This document shows, in pieces, positions 8,114-17,333 of a stretch of 64,000 bases of DNA. The stretch is from Martinezella hainanensis (lineage in GTDB: Bacteria > Pseudomonadota > Alphaproteobacteria > Rhizobiales > Rhizobiaceae): NCBI RefSeq assembly GCF_900094555.1, contig NZ_FMAC01000013.1:62001-126000 (forward strand), given 5' to 3'. Numbering within the stretch: the stretch's first letter is position 1; each line of letters begins with the position of its first letter. The notes beneath the pieces are model-generated. The model searched no databases. It was not told the DNA's origin and saw nothing but the letters and a program-made list of their open reading frames with translations. The position numbers and the translations under genes are program-made.

Positions 8114-10032
8114 GCTGCCTTCTCCCTTGCGGCCGTCCGCGCCTCATCCCAGGTCGCGCAGAGCCTGCGATAGCGGTTCGCCATTTCGGCGACGGCCGCA
8201 TCGTCCTCGATTTCGCTTTTCATCCACGCCCTCGCGACATCGCCGAAGATCGTGCGGCCGATGGCAAAGCCCTTGACCAGTGCGAAACCGGCGGCGACCT
8301 GGAAGCTGGCCGCCAGTTCCGCCTCAGGCGCATCGAGGCCGAGCACCACAATGCCCCGCGTATGCCGGTCGTTCCTCTCGATCGCGGATATGGCGTTGGC
8401 CCAGGCGGTGGCCGTCTTCATCGGCTCCAGCTTCCACCAGTCCGGAAAGACTCCGATATCGTAAAATTGCTGGATCAGCGTCGCCGTCGTCGTGTCGTCG
8501 ACAGCAGCGACCTTGGACGGAATGATCTCCAGCAGGAATTCCAGATTGTTGCGCCGCGAGGCATCAAAAAGGCGTTTTACCGTCGCTTCCTGGTCCGCAC
8601 GGATCGCGGCATCATCGTTCGGATGGCAAAAGCACAGGACCTTGACGACATCTTCCCGCGCCCATTCGCCTAAAGCTCCATAGTCGCTGCCGAGCTCCGG
8701 TTCGAGCGTCAACGGCCGGGAGCCCGGCCTCTCACAAGGCCGACCGATCCACAAGCCGCTGCCCGAGGCCGCATGCAGCGCCCTTCGGCCGATCCTGTTG
8801 TCGCAAAGGATGCCATAGCCCTTCCGGCCAGCCTGGACCTCGACCGCCGCCTTCAGGCAGAGCTCCTTGAACGCACCGCCTCGCTCGAGCGTGTAGCCCG
8901 TCATGTCTTCCAGTTGCATGCGGTGGTCGAAGGCGAAGATCCGGTAGTCAGGCCAATCCTCGCCGTGATTGCGATGGCGGTTGGTCGACCAGTGAATCTG
9001 CTCGAGCGCGGGATCGTTGCGAAGATCGGCCTGCCTGACGCCGCGCTCCAGGAAGAATTCCAGCTCTTCGAGCGAGGGATAGGCTGGCGTGCAACCATGG
9101 CGCGACACGGCAAAGGCGCCGCAGGCATTGGCGTATTTCAGTGCCGTCGACCAGTCCTTGCCATCGAGCCAACCCTTTAGGAGGCCGGCAAAGAAGCCGT
9201 CCCCTGCCCCGAGGACATTGAAGACCTCGATCGGGAAACCTTCGCCGGAGACGCCGTCATCGAGATTGTCAGGGACATCCCGGTCGAACGCGACCGCACC
9301 CTTTGCACCTCGCTTGCAGACCAGCGTCGCCGCGGAAACGGCGCGCACGGCTTTCAGCGCCGCGACAGTGTCCGTCGTGCCGCCGGCGATATGGAATTCC
9401 TCCTCCGTACCGACGATCAGCTCGAAGACGTGTAGCGTGGACTGGAGCTTTTCGGTCACCTCGCGGCTGGCGACGTACCGGCTTTCACCTTCGCCATGGC
9501 TCGCGACCCCCCACAGGTTTGGACGATAATCGATATCGAGGGCGGTTTTGGCGCCGCTGTTGCGCGCAAAGTCCAGAGCCTTGAGGACCGCAGCCTCTGT
9601 GTTCGGGTTGGATAGATGGGTGCCGGTGACGACCACTGCCCGTGCCGAAGCGATATAGTCTTGTTCGATATCGTTCTCGCACAGAGCCATGTCGGCACAA
9701 TTCTCGCGATAGAAGATCAGCGGGAAGCTGCCCTCGTCACGGATGCCGAGAAGAACGAGCGCAGTCAACCGTTCCGGGTCGGTGACGACACCGCCGACGT
9801 CCACGCCCTCGCGGATCAGTTGCTCGCGGATGAAGCGGCCCATATGCTCGTCTCCAACGCGGGTGATCAGCCCAGCCTTGAGGCCAAGCCTGGCCGCGCC
9901 GCAAGCAATGTTGGTCGGGGAGCCGCCGATATATTTGTTGAACGAGCCCATGTCCTCGAGCCGGCCTCCGACCTGGGCGCCGTAGAGATCGACCGAGGAG
10001 CGGCCTATGGTGATGACGTCGAGTGGTTTCAT
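8110..10032 (-). CDS. iolC: 5-dehydro-2-deoxygluconokinase fused to DUF2090 domain
   Basis: A 640-residue two-domain protein. Residues 1 to about 325 are a PfkB/ribokinase-type sugar kinase (TIGRSSVDLYGAQVGG at the start; the catalytic motif NVLGAGDGFFAGLLKGWLDG near residue 270). Residues about 335-630 are a DUF2090 domain, a TIM-barrel region related to the aldolase step. Kinase-DUF2090 fusions are usual for rhizobial IolC and suggest phosphorylation and cleavage of 2-deoxy-5-keto-gluconate by one polypeptide; the aldolase role of DUF2090 is an inference. The ATG at 10032 has GGGAG upstream. It follows a dehydrogenase gene by 52 bp and overlaps iolD. Confidence 0.95.
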   Translation of the reverse strand: MKPLDVITIGRSSVDLYGAQVGGRLEDMGSFNKYIGGSPTNIACGAARLGLKAGLITRVGDEHMGRFIREQLIREGVDVGGVVTDPERLTALVLLGIRDEGSFPLIFYRENCADMALCENDIEQDYIASARAVVVTGTHLSNPNTEAAVLKALDFARNSGAKTALDIDYRPNLWGVASHGEGESRYVASREVTEKLQSTLHVFELIVGTEEEFHIAGGTTDTVAALKAVRAVSAATLVCKRGAKGAVAFDRDVPDNLDDGVSGEGFPIEVFNVLGAGDGFFAGLLKGWLDGKDWSTALKYANACGAFAVSRHGCTPAYPSLEELEFFLERGVRQADLRNDPALEQIHWSTNRHRNHGEDWPDYRIFAFDHRMQLEDMTGYTLERGGAFKELCLKAAVEVQAGRKGYGILCDNRIGRRALHAASGSGLWIGRPCERPGSRPLTLEPELGSDYGALGEWAREDVVKVLCFCHPNDDAAIRADQEATVKRLFDASRRNNLEFLLEIIPSKVAAVDDTTTATLIQQFYDIGVFPDWWKLEPMKTATAWANAISAIERNDRHTRGIVVLGLDAPEAELAASFQVAAGFALVKGFAIGRTIFGDVARAWMKSEIEDDAAVAEMANRYRRLCATWDEARTAAREKAA

Positions 10033-10084
10033 GTCGGGTCTCCCGGAAGCGCCACCAAGATCGGCGCATGTTCGATCAGATGCC

Positions 10085-11107
10085 TCATAGCGTCACCGTG
10101 CGGTTTTCGGCCGCGCTGATGCGCCCCGCGTCCAGCACCGCCAGCGTGGCAATTGCCTCCTGCGCTGTCACCGGCGGCGGCCCGCCGTCATGCACCGCGG
10201 CGGCAAAGGCTTCGTAATAGGCATGGTATCGGCCCTGCTCGGACGGAATGCGCTCGGCCCCGCCTGCGGTCCTCAACGTCCCCCAGAGTTCTTCCCGCTC
10301 GTATCCCCAGGCGGCGCGATCGTCGGCTGGGCGTTTTCCGCCGAAAATCGCCTGCGCCTGGACATCCGTCCCGGAGGAAACGTAGCTGCCCCCTTGACCA
10401 TAGGCGCGATATTCCTTGACGGCGATCCGGTTGACCTTGCTTGCCGACAAGTGCGAATGCACGCCGCCTTCATGAATTATCGTCAGCACGAAACCGGCAT
10501 CCGTCGCGCCTTCGGGAAGCTCGATCATGTCAAGTTGCGCGCTGACGGCGATCGCGGGGCCGAGCAGCCAAAGCGCCTGATCTACCATATGGCTGCCGAG
10601 ATCTCGCAGCAGACCGCCGGTCGGTCCCGCCTCAAGCGTGGCCGGTTCATCCAGTTCCATACGCGCGTGCAGCCGCCAAAGCCGGCCGAGAGCCCCGCTA
10701 TCAAGCACCTTCTTGAGGGTGAGGACATCGGCGTCCCATCGTCGATTGTGGAACACGCCAAGGACGATGCCCCGCTTGCGGGCCGCCTCGTCGAGCTCGC
10801 GGCCGGCTTCGGCGCTCGGGGCGAACGGCTTGTCGGCGATGACATGCACGCCCGCATCGATCGCCTCGAGAACGAGTTCACGGCGGGTATCCGGCGGCGT
10901 GGTGATCGTAACAGCGTCAACACCGACCGCCAGCATGGCAGCAAGGCTCGGATAGATCGGCGTATTCGGCAAATCGGCTTTCACGGCCGCGATGGTCGCG
11001 GGCGCACGCGCGACGACGCCAGCGAGCTCGACGCGCCTGGCCGCCTGAATGAACGGCACATGGAAGTTTTTTCCCCCTGTGCCATAACCCACAACTCCGA
11101 TACGCAT
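10085..11107 (-). CDS. Gfo/Idh/MocA-family oxidoreductase
   Basis: A 340-residue NAD(P)-dependent dehydrogenase. The dinucleotide-binding segment MRIGVVGYGTGGKNFHVPF opens the protein, the catalytic-domain Lys motif is IADKPFAPSAEAGREL near residue 95, and GLLRDLGSHMVDQALWLLGP contains the family His. The start at 11107 has AGGAGG six bases upstream; longer frames to 11272 overlap the previous gene. In this operon a cyclitol or keto-inositol substrate is likely; it could serve as an IolG/IolW-like inositol dehydrogenase, but specificity is not readable from sequence. Confidence 0.88.
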   Translation of the reverse strand: MRIGVVGYGTGGKNFHVPFIQAARRVELAGVVARAPATIAAVKADLPNTPIYPSLAAMLAVGVDAVTITTPPDTRRELVLEAIDAGVHVIADKPFAPSAEAGRELDEAARKRGIVLGVFHNRRWDADVLTLKKVLDSGALGRLWRLHARMELDEPATLEAGPTGGLLRDLGSHMVDQALWLLGPAIAVSAQLDMIELPEGATDAGFVLTIIHEGGVHSHLSASKVNRIAVKEYRAYGQGGSYVSSGTDVQAQAIFGGKRPADDRAAWGYEREELWGTLRTAGGAERIPSEQGRYHAYYEAFAAAVHDGGPPPVTAQEAIATLAVLDAGRISAAENRTVTL

Positions 11108-11117
11108 TGTCGCCCTC

Positions 11118-12095
11118 CTAATTTCCAACCGCCGACGCGGAGACGGCTTCATCGTCCCCAACACCGCCAAAGCCCATGCGGCGAAGAAACGCCCGGCTCG
11201 CGGCGAGATCCTCGAGGATGGTGCCGGCGTTGCGCGGATCGCGCTCCTGCTCGACGGTGATATAGCCGCCATAACCGAGCTCGCTCAGAAGATCGCGTAT
11301 TGCGGCATAGTCGATGGAACCGCGGCCGATCGGGCACATGACACCCTTGGCGCAGGCCTCGAAGAAGCGGATGCGCTCGCCCATCACCACGTCGAAGACT
11401 GTCGAGTCGATGTCCTTGAAATGGATATAGTCGACACGATCCCAGTAGCGGCGCAGCGTCTCGACAGGATCCATGCCGGAATAGGCCATGTGCCCGGTGT
11501 CGAGGCAAAGACCTGCGAGGTCGGCCGGTATGTCGTTGACGATACGCTCAAGCTCATCGGCGAACTCGATATAGCCGCCGGCATGCGGATGGATCGTGGC
11601 ACGCACGTCATACCGGTCCCGGGCAAGCGTCGCGATTGCGCGGATATTCTCCACCATTCCCTGCCATGCGGCGCTGTCGAGACGGATTGCCCGGCCGGAA
11701 TGGCCCGCCGCATAATCACGCTCCTCGTGCCCCCAGTCCATCACGGTCAGGTACGGCGCTGCGAAGCGTTGTCCTCGATGCGTTTCCGGCTTCGGTAGCT
11801 GCGTGATCAGCGCGCAGATTTCGTCGGTCTGACGCAGGAGATTGTCGTGGTTTGCGGGTGAGACGAGATCATCGAAGATCGTCCCGGCGACGATCTTAAG
11901 GTCGCGCTCGTTCAGCGCCTCCGAAACCAGGCCGAGTTCAAGCGGCAGGTAGCCGTAAGGTCCGAGCTCCAAGCCACCAAAGCCCGCCGCCTTAGCCTCG
12001 TCCAGCACCTCCTGCCAGGCGGGAAGATGCGGGTTCCTGACATCGTCGACACCCCAGCAGCACGGTGCAGTGGTGATTGTGATCGGCTTGGTCAT
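11118..12095 (-). CDS. TIM-barrel protein, IolE/MocC-like (inosose dehydratase family)
   Basis: A 325-residue xylose-isomerase-like TIM barrel. The N-terminus TTAPCCWGVDDVRNPHLPAW and GGLELGPYGYLPLE, the central ATIHPHAGGYIEF, CLDTGHMAYSGMDP and VDYIHFKDID, and the C-terminal YGGYITVEQERDP are the conserved blocks of the IolE/MocC group, with Glu, Asp and His metal ligands. IolE removes water from 2-keto-myo-inositol to make the substrate of IolD, so this gene fills that step in the operon. MocC of rhizopine catabolism is an alternative assignment. The ATG at 12095 has GAGGA upstream; it ends 10 bp before the next gene. Confidence 0.8.
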   Translation of the reverse strand: MTKPITITTAPCCWGVDDVRNPHLPAWQEVLDEAKAAGFGGLELGPYGYLPLELGLVSEALNERDLKIVAGTIFDDLVSPANHDNLLRQTDEICALITQLPKPETHRGQRFAAPYLTVMDWGHEERDYAAGHSGRAIRLDSAAWQGMVENIRAIATLARDRYDVRATIHPHAGGYIEFADELERIVNDIPADLAGLCLDTGHMAYSGMDPVETLRRYWDRVDYIHFKDIDSTVFDVVMGERIRFFEACAKGVMCPIGRGSIDYAAIRDLLSELGYGGYITVEQERDPRNAGTILEDLAASRAFLRRMGFGGVGDDEAVSASAVGN

Positions 12096-12115
12096 CTCGT
12101 CCTCGCGCGGGAAAG

Positions 12116-12143
12116 GGTTCGGGCCGCTGAAGCGGCCCGAACC
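12116..12143 (-). repeat. Intercistronic hairpin
   Basis: GGTTCGGGCCGCT (12116-12128) and its exact complement AGCGGCCCGAACC (12131-12143) lie between two operon genes (stop at 12151, start at 12095). There is no T-run, so it may act as an RNA-stability or processing element rather than a full terminator. Confidence 0.65.
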
Positions 12144-12150
12144 AGTTCGA

Positions 12151-13092
12151 TTATCGACTGATGGTGGCCTGCAAGGCGTCGATGGAAGACTGGATGCCAG
12201 CGTCGGTGGACATGGTGAAGTCTTCCATCTCCAGACTGACCCAGCCGTTGTAGCCGACCATGCGGACGACCGAGAAAAACTCCTTCCACCACTGGAGATC
12301 ATGGCCGGCGCCCACGGCGACATAGTTCCAGGTTCTGTTGGCGACGTCGGTTACATCCTTGAGTTCGAGCAGGCCGTTCACATCCGCAAGGCCGCGTTCG
12401 ATGCGCGTATCCTTGCCATGGCAATGGTGGATGGCGGTACCGAGCGCCCTTGCGGATGCGATCGGATCGGCCCCTTTCCAGAACAGGTGACTGGGGTCGA
12501 GATTCATGCCGACGGTCGGGCCGACCTCGTTGCGCAGGCGGAAAAGGGTCTCAGGGTTCCAGACGAGCATCGCCGAGAAGTTTTCCAGCGCGTATTTCTC
12601 GACACCAACTTCTTTGGCGAGCTTGACGAGATCGTGCCAGAGCGGGAAGGCACGGTCTTCCCACTGGTAGCGATCCCGCTCCGGCATCTCGTCCGGCCAG
12701 CTCTTGGTATAGACGAGCCAGTTGGGAACCGTGTCGCCGGGCGCAGCCTCCGGCAGGCCGGACATGGTGACGATCGTCTTGACGCCGATCTCGCCGGCAA
12801 GCCGGATCGTCTCTTCCATTTCCTTGCGGTGGCGCTTGCCCATCTCGCCCGGATCAAGCGGATTGGCCGAGCAATTGAGCGCCGCGATTTCGAGACCGCG
12901 TGCCTCGATTTCCTTGAGCCTGGTCTTCAACAGTCCCTTGTCGGCCAGAAGCTCTTCTGCTCGAAAATGCGGCGCGCGCGACCAGCCGCCGCCCGTCATC
13001 TCGATGCCTTCAACACCGAGTTTGACGCATTTGTCGAGCATATCGGTGAAGGCGAGATCACCCATCACGTCGGTACAAATGGAAAGTTTCAT
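12151..13092 (-). CDS. TIM-barrel sugar phosphate isomerase/epimerase family protein
   Basis: A 313-residue AP-endonuclease-2/xylose-isomerase-like barrel (KLSICTDVMGDLAFTDML at the start, IEMTGGGWSRAPHFRAEEL, NFSAMLVWNPETLFRLRN, MNLDPSHLFWKGADP, HHCHGKDTRI and VSLEMEDFTMS at the end). The conserved Glu, Asp, His and Glu that bind the metal are visible in these blocks. Such proteins isomerise, epimerise or dehydrate sugars and cyclitols; the substrate is unknown. The ATG at 13092 has an AGAGAG element; a TTG two codons earlier is possible. It lies between two hairpins inside the operon. Confidence 0.8.
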   Translation of the reverse strand: MKLSICTDVMGDLAFTDMLDKCVKLGVEGIEMTGGGWSRAPHFRAEELLADKGLLKTRLKEIEARGLEIAALNCSANPLDPGEMGKRHRKEMEETIRLAGEIGVKTIVTMSGLPEAAPGDTVPNWLVYTKSWPDEMPERDRYQWEDRAFPLWHDLVKLAKEVGVEKYALENFSAMLVWNPETLFRLRNEVGPTVGMNLDPSHLFWKGADPIASARALGTAIHHCHGKDTRIERGLADVNGLLELKDVTDVANRTWNYVAVGAGHDLQWWKEFFSVVRMVGYNGWVSLEMEDFTMSTDAGIQSSIDALQATISR

Positions 13093-13118
13093 TTTCAAAT
13101 CTCTCTGAATTGGAGGAT

Positions 13119-13166
13119 GGGAGGCGCGCGCTCGGGAGGAAATGGAGGCTATCCAGCGCGCCTCCC
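13119..13166 (-). repeat. Intercistronic inverted repeat
   Basis: GGGAGGCGCG (from 13119) pairs with CGCGCCTCCC (to 13166), a 10-bp GC-rich stem around a loop of about 28 bases, between the dehydrogenase stop (13174) and the next start (13092). Confidence 0.5.
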
Positions 13167-13173
13167 GGGTTAA

Positions 13174-14346
13174 TCAGGCGAAATCGACCCAGGCCGAGCC
13201 GGCGTCAGCCGAACGAACGCAGTTTTCCAGCCACCGGACACCTTCCGTGCCGGCTTTGATACCCGGATAGTGATGGGTTTTCAGGAAGCCCTCATCGCCG
13301 CGCTTCTTCGCGTCGATTGCCTGGGCGATCCACAGGTAGATGTTCGACCAGCTGTCGCCGAGCCCTTCGGTATGCAGCGCTCCCATGCGATCAATGGCCA
13401 GGCTCTCCTCTTCGAGATAGGGCATGCCGTGATGGAGGATACGGTTCGGTTCGCCCTGAACATCATAGAGAAGCTGGTCGGGATGGCTGTCAGACCATTC
13501 GACGGATGCTTTCGAGCCGACGAAGCGATAGCGCTGCGAACCCATATTGCCGGCATTGACGGAGGATACCCACAGACGGCCGCGGGCGCCGTTGTCGTAG
13601 TGCATGAGGACCGTCGCATGGTCCTCCAACGGCGCCCGGCTCGGAATGAAGGCCTTGCGGTCGCAAAGCAGCTTCTCGATCTTGAGGTGCGGCAGGACGA
13701 TTTCGGACAGGTAATAGAGATGCGTGCCGATATCGCCGAGCACGAAGGTCGGTCCGGCCGTCTTCGGATTAGTGCGCCATTTTAGGGCTTCCGATGCGCC
13801 GACGTCATCGCCCGCATTGAAGCCATGGGTGTATTGCAGATCGACAATGCGAATGTCGCCCAGCAAGCCTTTGGCAACCATGGCCGCCATTTGACGCACG
13901 AGCGGATGGCCGGTGAAGCCGTAGGTCACGCCGACGATCAAGCCCTTCTGATCGGCGAGCTTTCCGATTTCCTCGCACTCGGCGACGGTAAAAAATAGCG
14001 GCTTCTCGCAGATCACATGAATGCCGGCTTCGAGGCAGGCTTTTGTGATCTCGTAGTGGCTGAAGTTCGGTGTTGCGATGGAAACAACCTGGACGCCGTC
14101 CTCCCGGGCCGCTTCCTTGGCGATGAGTTCCTTGTAGTCAGCGTAGCACCGATTGGCCTCCACACCGAGGTTGACGCCAAAGTCGCGACCGCGCTCAGCG
14201 TCGAGGTCGAACGCACCGCAGACCAGCTTGTACGTGCCGTCACGCTGCGCACCGGTGCGATGCTTGTAGCCCACCTGGCCGGTACGGCCGCCGCCCACCA
14301 TGCCCCAGCGCAATGGGCGTTCCGTAAGTCTTTCGCCGTTTATCAT
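13174..14346 (-). CDS. Gfo/Idh/MocA-family oxidoreductase
   Basis: A 390-residue dehydrogenase, the second of the family in this operon. It has the NAD(P) motif GMVGGGRTGQVGYKHRTGAQ, a long Rossmann domain, the conserved HVICEKPLFFTVAECEEIG (catalytic Lys) and the His block FVLGDIGTHLYYLSEI. The longer form with the GYKHR insert resembles dehydrogenases near myo-inositol or scyllo-inositol genes. The ATG at 14346 follows GGAGGAG. Two such enzymes beside iolC and iolD suggest oxidation of a substrate and re-reduction or epimerisation of a keto intermediate, which is inference. Confidence 0.87.
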   Translation of the reverse strand: MINGERLTERPLRWGMVGGGRTGQVGYKHRTGAQRDGTYKLVCGAFDLDAERGRDFGVNLGVEANRCYADYKELIAKEAAREDGVQVVSIATPNFSHYEITKACLEAGIHVICEKPLFFTVAECEEIGKLADQKGLIVGVTYGFTGHPLVRQMAAMVAKGLLGDIRIVDLQYTHGFNAGDDVGASEALKWRTNPKTAGPTFVLGDIGTHLYYLSEIVLPHLKIEKLLCDRKAFIPSRAPLEDHATVLMHYDNGARGRLWVSSVNAGNMGSQRYRFVGSKASVEWSDSHPDQLLYDVQGEPNRILHHGMPYLEEESLAIDRMGALHTEGLGDSWSNIYLWIAQAIDAKKRGDEGFLKTHHYPGIKAGTEGVRWLENCVRSADAGSAWVDFA

Positions 14347-14483
14347 TCTCGTCTCTCCTCCGGGCCTAGTGCCGGCTTAAGGTTGTAAAGCTTCGCCCAT
14401 CGCCGGGAAACCCGTCGCTCGTGCAAGCTTTGATGTCGGATCTGTCCGCGCTCAAAAGGACGGACGATTGCGGCCTGGTCGGC

Positions 14484-15386
14484 CTATTTCGCTTTGTACT
14501 TGTCGATGTAGGTGTTCATTTCCTGGCACATGAAGCGACCGGATTCGTCCGCCTTGTCCTCCCAGGCGAAGACGCAGGAGGTCATGATGCCGTCGAAGCC
14601 GATCTCGGCAAGCGTGCCGAAGAAATCGTCCCACGGCACCTCGCCCTGACCGATGTTCAAGTGCTGATGGACACGCGCCTGAGTACCCGGCGGGTTCAGA
14701 ATGTAACGCAGCCCAGAACTTGCCTTATGGTTGAACGTGTCGCCGACATGGACATGGGCCAGTACGTCTTTCGCCTCCCGGAGCATCGCCTTCGTGTCGT
14801 CGCCGAAATAGAAAGTATGCGGCGCGCAGTAGAGAAACTTGACACTCTTTGAATTCACAGTGCGGATAATGTCGAGTGCCGGCTGCAGCGTCTCGCACCA
14901 ATCTTCCGGGTGCGGCTCAACGTTAAGCTGGATATTCTCGCGTTCAAAAATTGGCACCAGCTCTTCCATGGAGCGCCACCACGCGTCCTCACAAGCCTCG
15001 ATCATGGAGCCGGTGTGGCAGCAATAGCAGGAACCCTTGTCGGGATGCGGGCCGCGGCCGAATTCCGAGTTCATCGTATCGACTTCGAGTTCGACGGCGA
15101 TCTCAATGGCACGCTTCCAGTGCTTGACCGCAGCCTGGCGCTCCGTTTCGTCGTTGGAAGCCCATCGGTACATCGGCAAAAGACTTGCGATGCCGACATC
15201 GGCATCCTTCAAAGCCTTCTTGAAAGACTTGATGCGCTCGGGAAAAACACGCGGCGCCTTGAACCATTCGAGAAAATCGGCGCGGGGGCTGAGCTCGATC
15301 CAGTCGTAGCCAAGCTGCTTGACCTTGGTGGGTAGTTCCTCCAGTGACAGGTGACGGTGCATAAAGGGGTCGAGGGCAATCTTCAC
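14484..15386 (-). CDS. IolH-like TIM-barrel protein
   Basis: A 300-residue xylose-isomerase-like barrel. The start MKIALDPFMHRHLSLEELP and LGYDWIELSPRADFLEWFKAPRV closely follow the pattern of IolH, a protein encoded in several inositol operons with no proven reaction. Further blocks are NVEPHPEDWCETLQPALDII and VLAHVHVGDTFNHKASSGLR, which give the metal ligands. It begins 16 bp after the transporter ATPase, within the operon. Three different barrel proteins in one operon suggest a substrate needing more isomerisation than myo-inositol. Confidence 0.78.
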   Translation of the reverse strand: MKIALDPFMHRHLSLEELPTKVKQLGYDWIELSPRADFLEWFKAPRVFPERIKSFKKALKDADVGIASLLPMYRWASNDETERQAAVKHWKRAIEIAVELEVDTMNSEFGRGPHPDKGSCYCCHTGSMIEACEDAWWRSMEELVPIFERENIQLNVEPHPEDWCETLQPALDIIRTVNSKSVKFLYCAPHTFYFGDDTKAMLREAKDVLAHVHVGDTFNHKASSGLRYILNPPGTQARVHQHLNIGQGEVPWDDFFGTLAEIGFDGIMTSCVFAWEDKADESGRFMCQEMNTYIDKYKAK

Positions 15387-15402
15387 GGTTTCCTTCCTCC
15401 TG

Positions 15403-16221
15403 CTACTTCGATGTCGACGAGGGGTACCCCTCGTGTGACGCTATGCTGCTTTCGACCTCGTCTCCCAGATTGGCGAGAGCCTCTCCGCCTGCCATGAGGT
15501 CCGTGATCTCTTCCCGGGTTTTCTCGCCCTTGCGGAAGTTTGCCGCCACCGCACCATGGATCAGAACCGCAAAGTGGTCACCAACCGCCATCGCGTGGGT
15601 CACCTGATGGGTAATGAAGATCACGGCGATGCCGCGCTTTTTCGCCTCGAGCACGATCCGCAGAACGTGGGACGCCTGCTTGACCCCAAGTGCGGCGGTC
15701 GGTTCGTCCAGGATCAGGACGCGTGCGCCGAAATACACCGCGCGCGCGATTGCAAGCGACTGGCGCTCTCCACCGGAAAGGCCGCCGATCAGACGGTCAC
15801 CATCGTCGATACGGGTAATACCGAAATCTTGCACCGCCTTGACGGCAATCGCATTCGCCTTTTTGCGGTCATAGACCTTGAAGGGCCAAAAACCCTTGGT
15901 CGGCTCCGCTCCGACAAAGAACGAGCGGCCGATGCTCATGAGGGGAAATGTCCCGCCGAACTGATGAACAGTCGAGATGCCCATGTGCTGGGCCTCACGT
16001 GGTCCCTTAAACTCGACCGGTTTGCCATCCATCAACACCGCGCCGCTAGTCGGCTTGTAAACACCTGCGAGGGTTTTAATCAGGGTGGACTTACCGGCGC
16101 CGTTATCACCGAGCAGGCACAGGACTTCGCCCGCGTTGACCGTCAACGAGATGTCCTGCAGCGCCTCAATTGGCCCAAAAGACTTGTTGACGCTACGGAG
16201 TTCGAGAATAGGAGTGCTCAT
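15403..16221 (-). CDS. Sugar ABC transporter ATP-binding protein
   Basis: A 272-residue single ATPase domain: Walker A GDNGAGKSTLIKTLAGVY, signature LSGGERQSLAIARA, Walker B VLILDEPTAALG and the switch His in IFITHQVTHAM. It belongs to the ribose/xylose (CUT2) class but has one domain instead of the two found in RbsA. The ATG at 16221 overlaps the stop of the permease gene by four bases (ATGA). It energises import of the operon's cyclitol or sugar substrate at the inner membrane. Confidence 0.93.
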   Translation of the reverse strand: MSTPILELRSVNKSFGPIEALQDISLTVNAGEVLCLLGDNGAGKSTLIKTLAGVYKPTSGAVLMDGKPVEFKGPREAQHMGISTVHQFGGTFPLMSIGRSFFVGAEPTKGFWPFKVYDRKKANAIAVKAVQDFGITRIDDGDRLIGGLSGGERQSLAIARAVYFGARVLILDEPTAALGVKQASHVLRIVLEAKKRGIAVIFITHQVTHAMAVGDHFAVLIHGAVAANFRKGEKTREEITDLMAGGEALANLGDEVESSIASHEGYPSSTSK

Positions 16222-17225
16222 TTCTGCCCTGCCTTCTTCTTCGGCGAATAGGTCAGGGCCATGATGCGGAAAGTGTTGTTCATCAACACGGCCAGCAGGA
16301 GCATGACACCAATGATCAAGCTCGACCAGTTGCGATCGAAAGAGGTGAAGTAAATTCCCTGATTGACGATAGCAAATGTAATCGTGCCGAGGAAAATACC
16401 TATGATCGATCCGAAGCCTCCAGTCAGGAGCACGCCTCCGACAACGACTGAGATGATTGCGTTGAAAATGAAGGTCATTCCGCCGGATACCTGTGCGGAA
16501 TTGAACAGGATCGCCTGACACATTCCGACAAAAGACGCGCTCACGGCGGAGAGCACAAAGAGGACAACAGTCAACCGGCTCGTCGGAATACCCGCATTAC
16601 GGGCACTGACCCTGTCACCGCCCATGGCGAAAATCCAATTCCCATAGGGAGAGTAGTGGATGAAGAAGATAAAAAGGGCCGTGATTGCAAGCCACCACAG
16701 AATGATCACCTGAAAAGACCCAGGTAAGAATTGACCGAAAACAAACTTGGCCCAGGGATCGGCCGTCAGCGCAACACTTGTCGTGCCGGTTACGAGCACA
16801 GAGAAACCCAGGGTTAGGCCTTGCATGGCAAACAGCGTTCCGAGTGTGACGATGAGGGAAGGAACGGCGGTGCGAACCACCAGAATACCGTTGATCAGAC
16901 CGACGACGAGACCAAGGCCGATCGAGCCCAACATCCCCACCCAGATCGGAAACCCGTAGTGGCCGGAAAGAACTGCAACGGTCATTGAACCGGCAGGGAT
17001 CATCGCGCCGATCGAGATGTCGAGCTCTCCTGCGATCATCAAAAGACCGATAGGGAGGGCGACAATGCCCAGGTTCGCGGCAACATTCAGCCAGCTGGCT
17101 GCACCGGCAGCTTCTAGAAACTTCGTGCTGCCGAAGATGACGAAGAATGCGAGGACACCGGCGAGACCCAGAAAGGCCCCGGCTTCGGGTCGGCGCAAGA
17201 GATTTCCGAAAGATAGATTGTTCAT
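16218..17225 (-). CDS. Sugar ABC transporter permease (RbsC family)
   Basis: A 335-residue membrane protein with eight to ten hydrophobic segments and the CUT2 permease features IGLLMIAGELDISIGAMIPA and GGVLLTGGFGSIIGIFLG. The ATG at 17225 has GGAG upstream. It lies between the binding-protein gene and the ATPase gene and overlaps the latter by four bases, so all three parts of one importer are present. Confidence 0.93.
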   Translation of the reverse strand: MNNLSFGNLLRRPEAGAFLGLAGVLAFFVIFGSTKFLEAAGAASWLNVAANLGIVALPIGLLMIAGELDISIGAMIPAGSMTVAVLSGHYGFPIWVGMLGSIGLGLVVGLINGILVVRTAVPSLIVTLGTLFAMQGLTLGFSVLVTGTTSVALTADPWAKFVFGQFLPGSFQVIILWWLAITALFIFFIHYSPYGNWIFAMGGDRVSARNAGIPTSRLTVVLFVLSAVSASFVGMCQAILFNSAQVSGGMTFIFNAIISVVVGGVLLTGGFGSIIGIFLGTITFAIVNQGIYFTSFDRNWSSLIIGVMLLLAVLMNNTFRIMALTYSPKKKAGQK

Positions 17226-17290
17226 AAATGCGGCTCCAAGACGACGGCACGCGTTACGGCAACCGCCCTACGGGGCAGAGTGCCGGATCG

Positions 17291-17319
17291 ATCAGTCCGA
17301 GGCATAGCCTCGGACTGAT
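17291..17319 (-). repeat. Strong hairpin after the binding-protein gene
   Basis: ATCAGTCCGAGGC (17291-17303) and GCCTCGGACTGAT (17307-17319) are a perfect 13-bp inverted repeat with a 3-base centre, between the binding-protein stop (17334) and the permease start (17225). Such hairpins commonly protect binding-protein mRNA or attenuate downstream genes; that role here is inferred. Confidence 0.75.
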
Positions 17320-17333
17320 GCTAAATTGACGGA

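Noticed and set aside
7016..8173. Plus-strand 385-codon open frame opposite iolD
   Set aside because: It lies antisense to a clear IolD gene; composition is typical of a GC-rich shadow frame and no domain was recognised.
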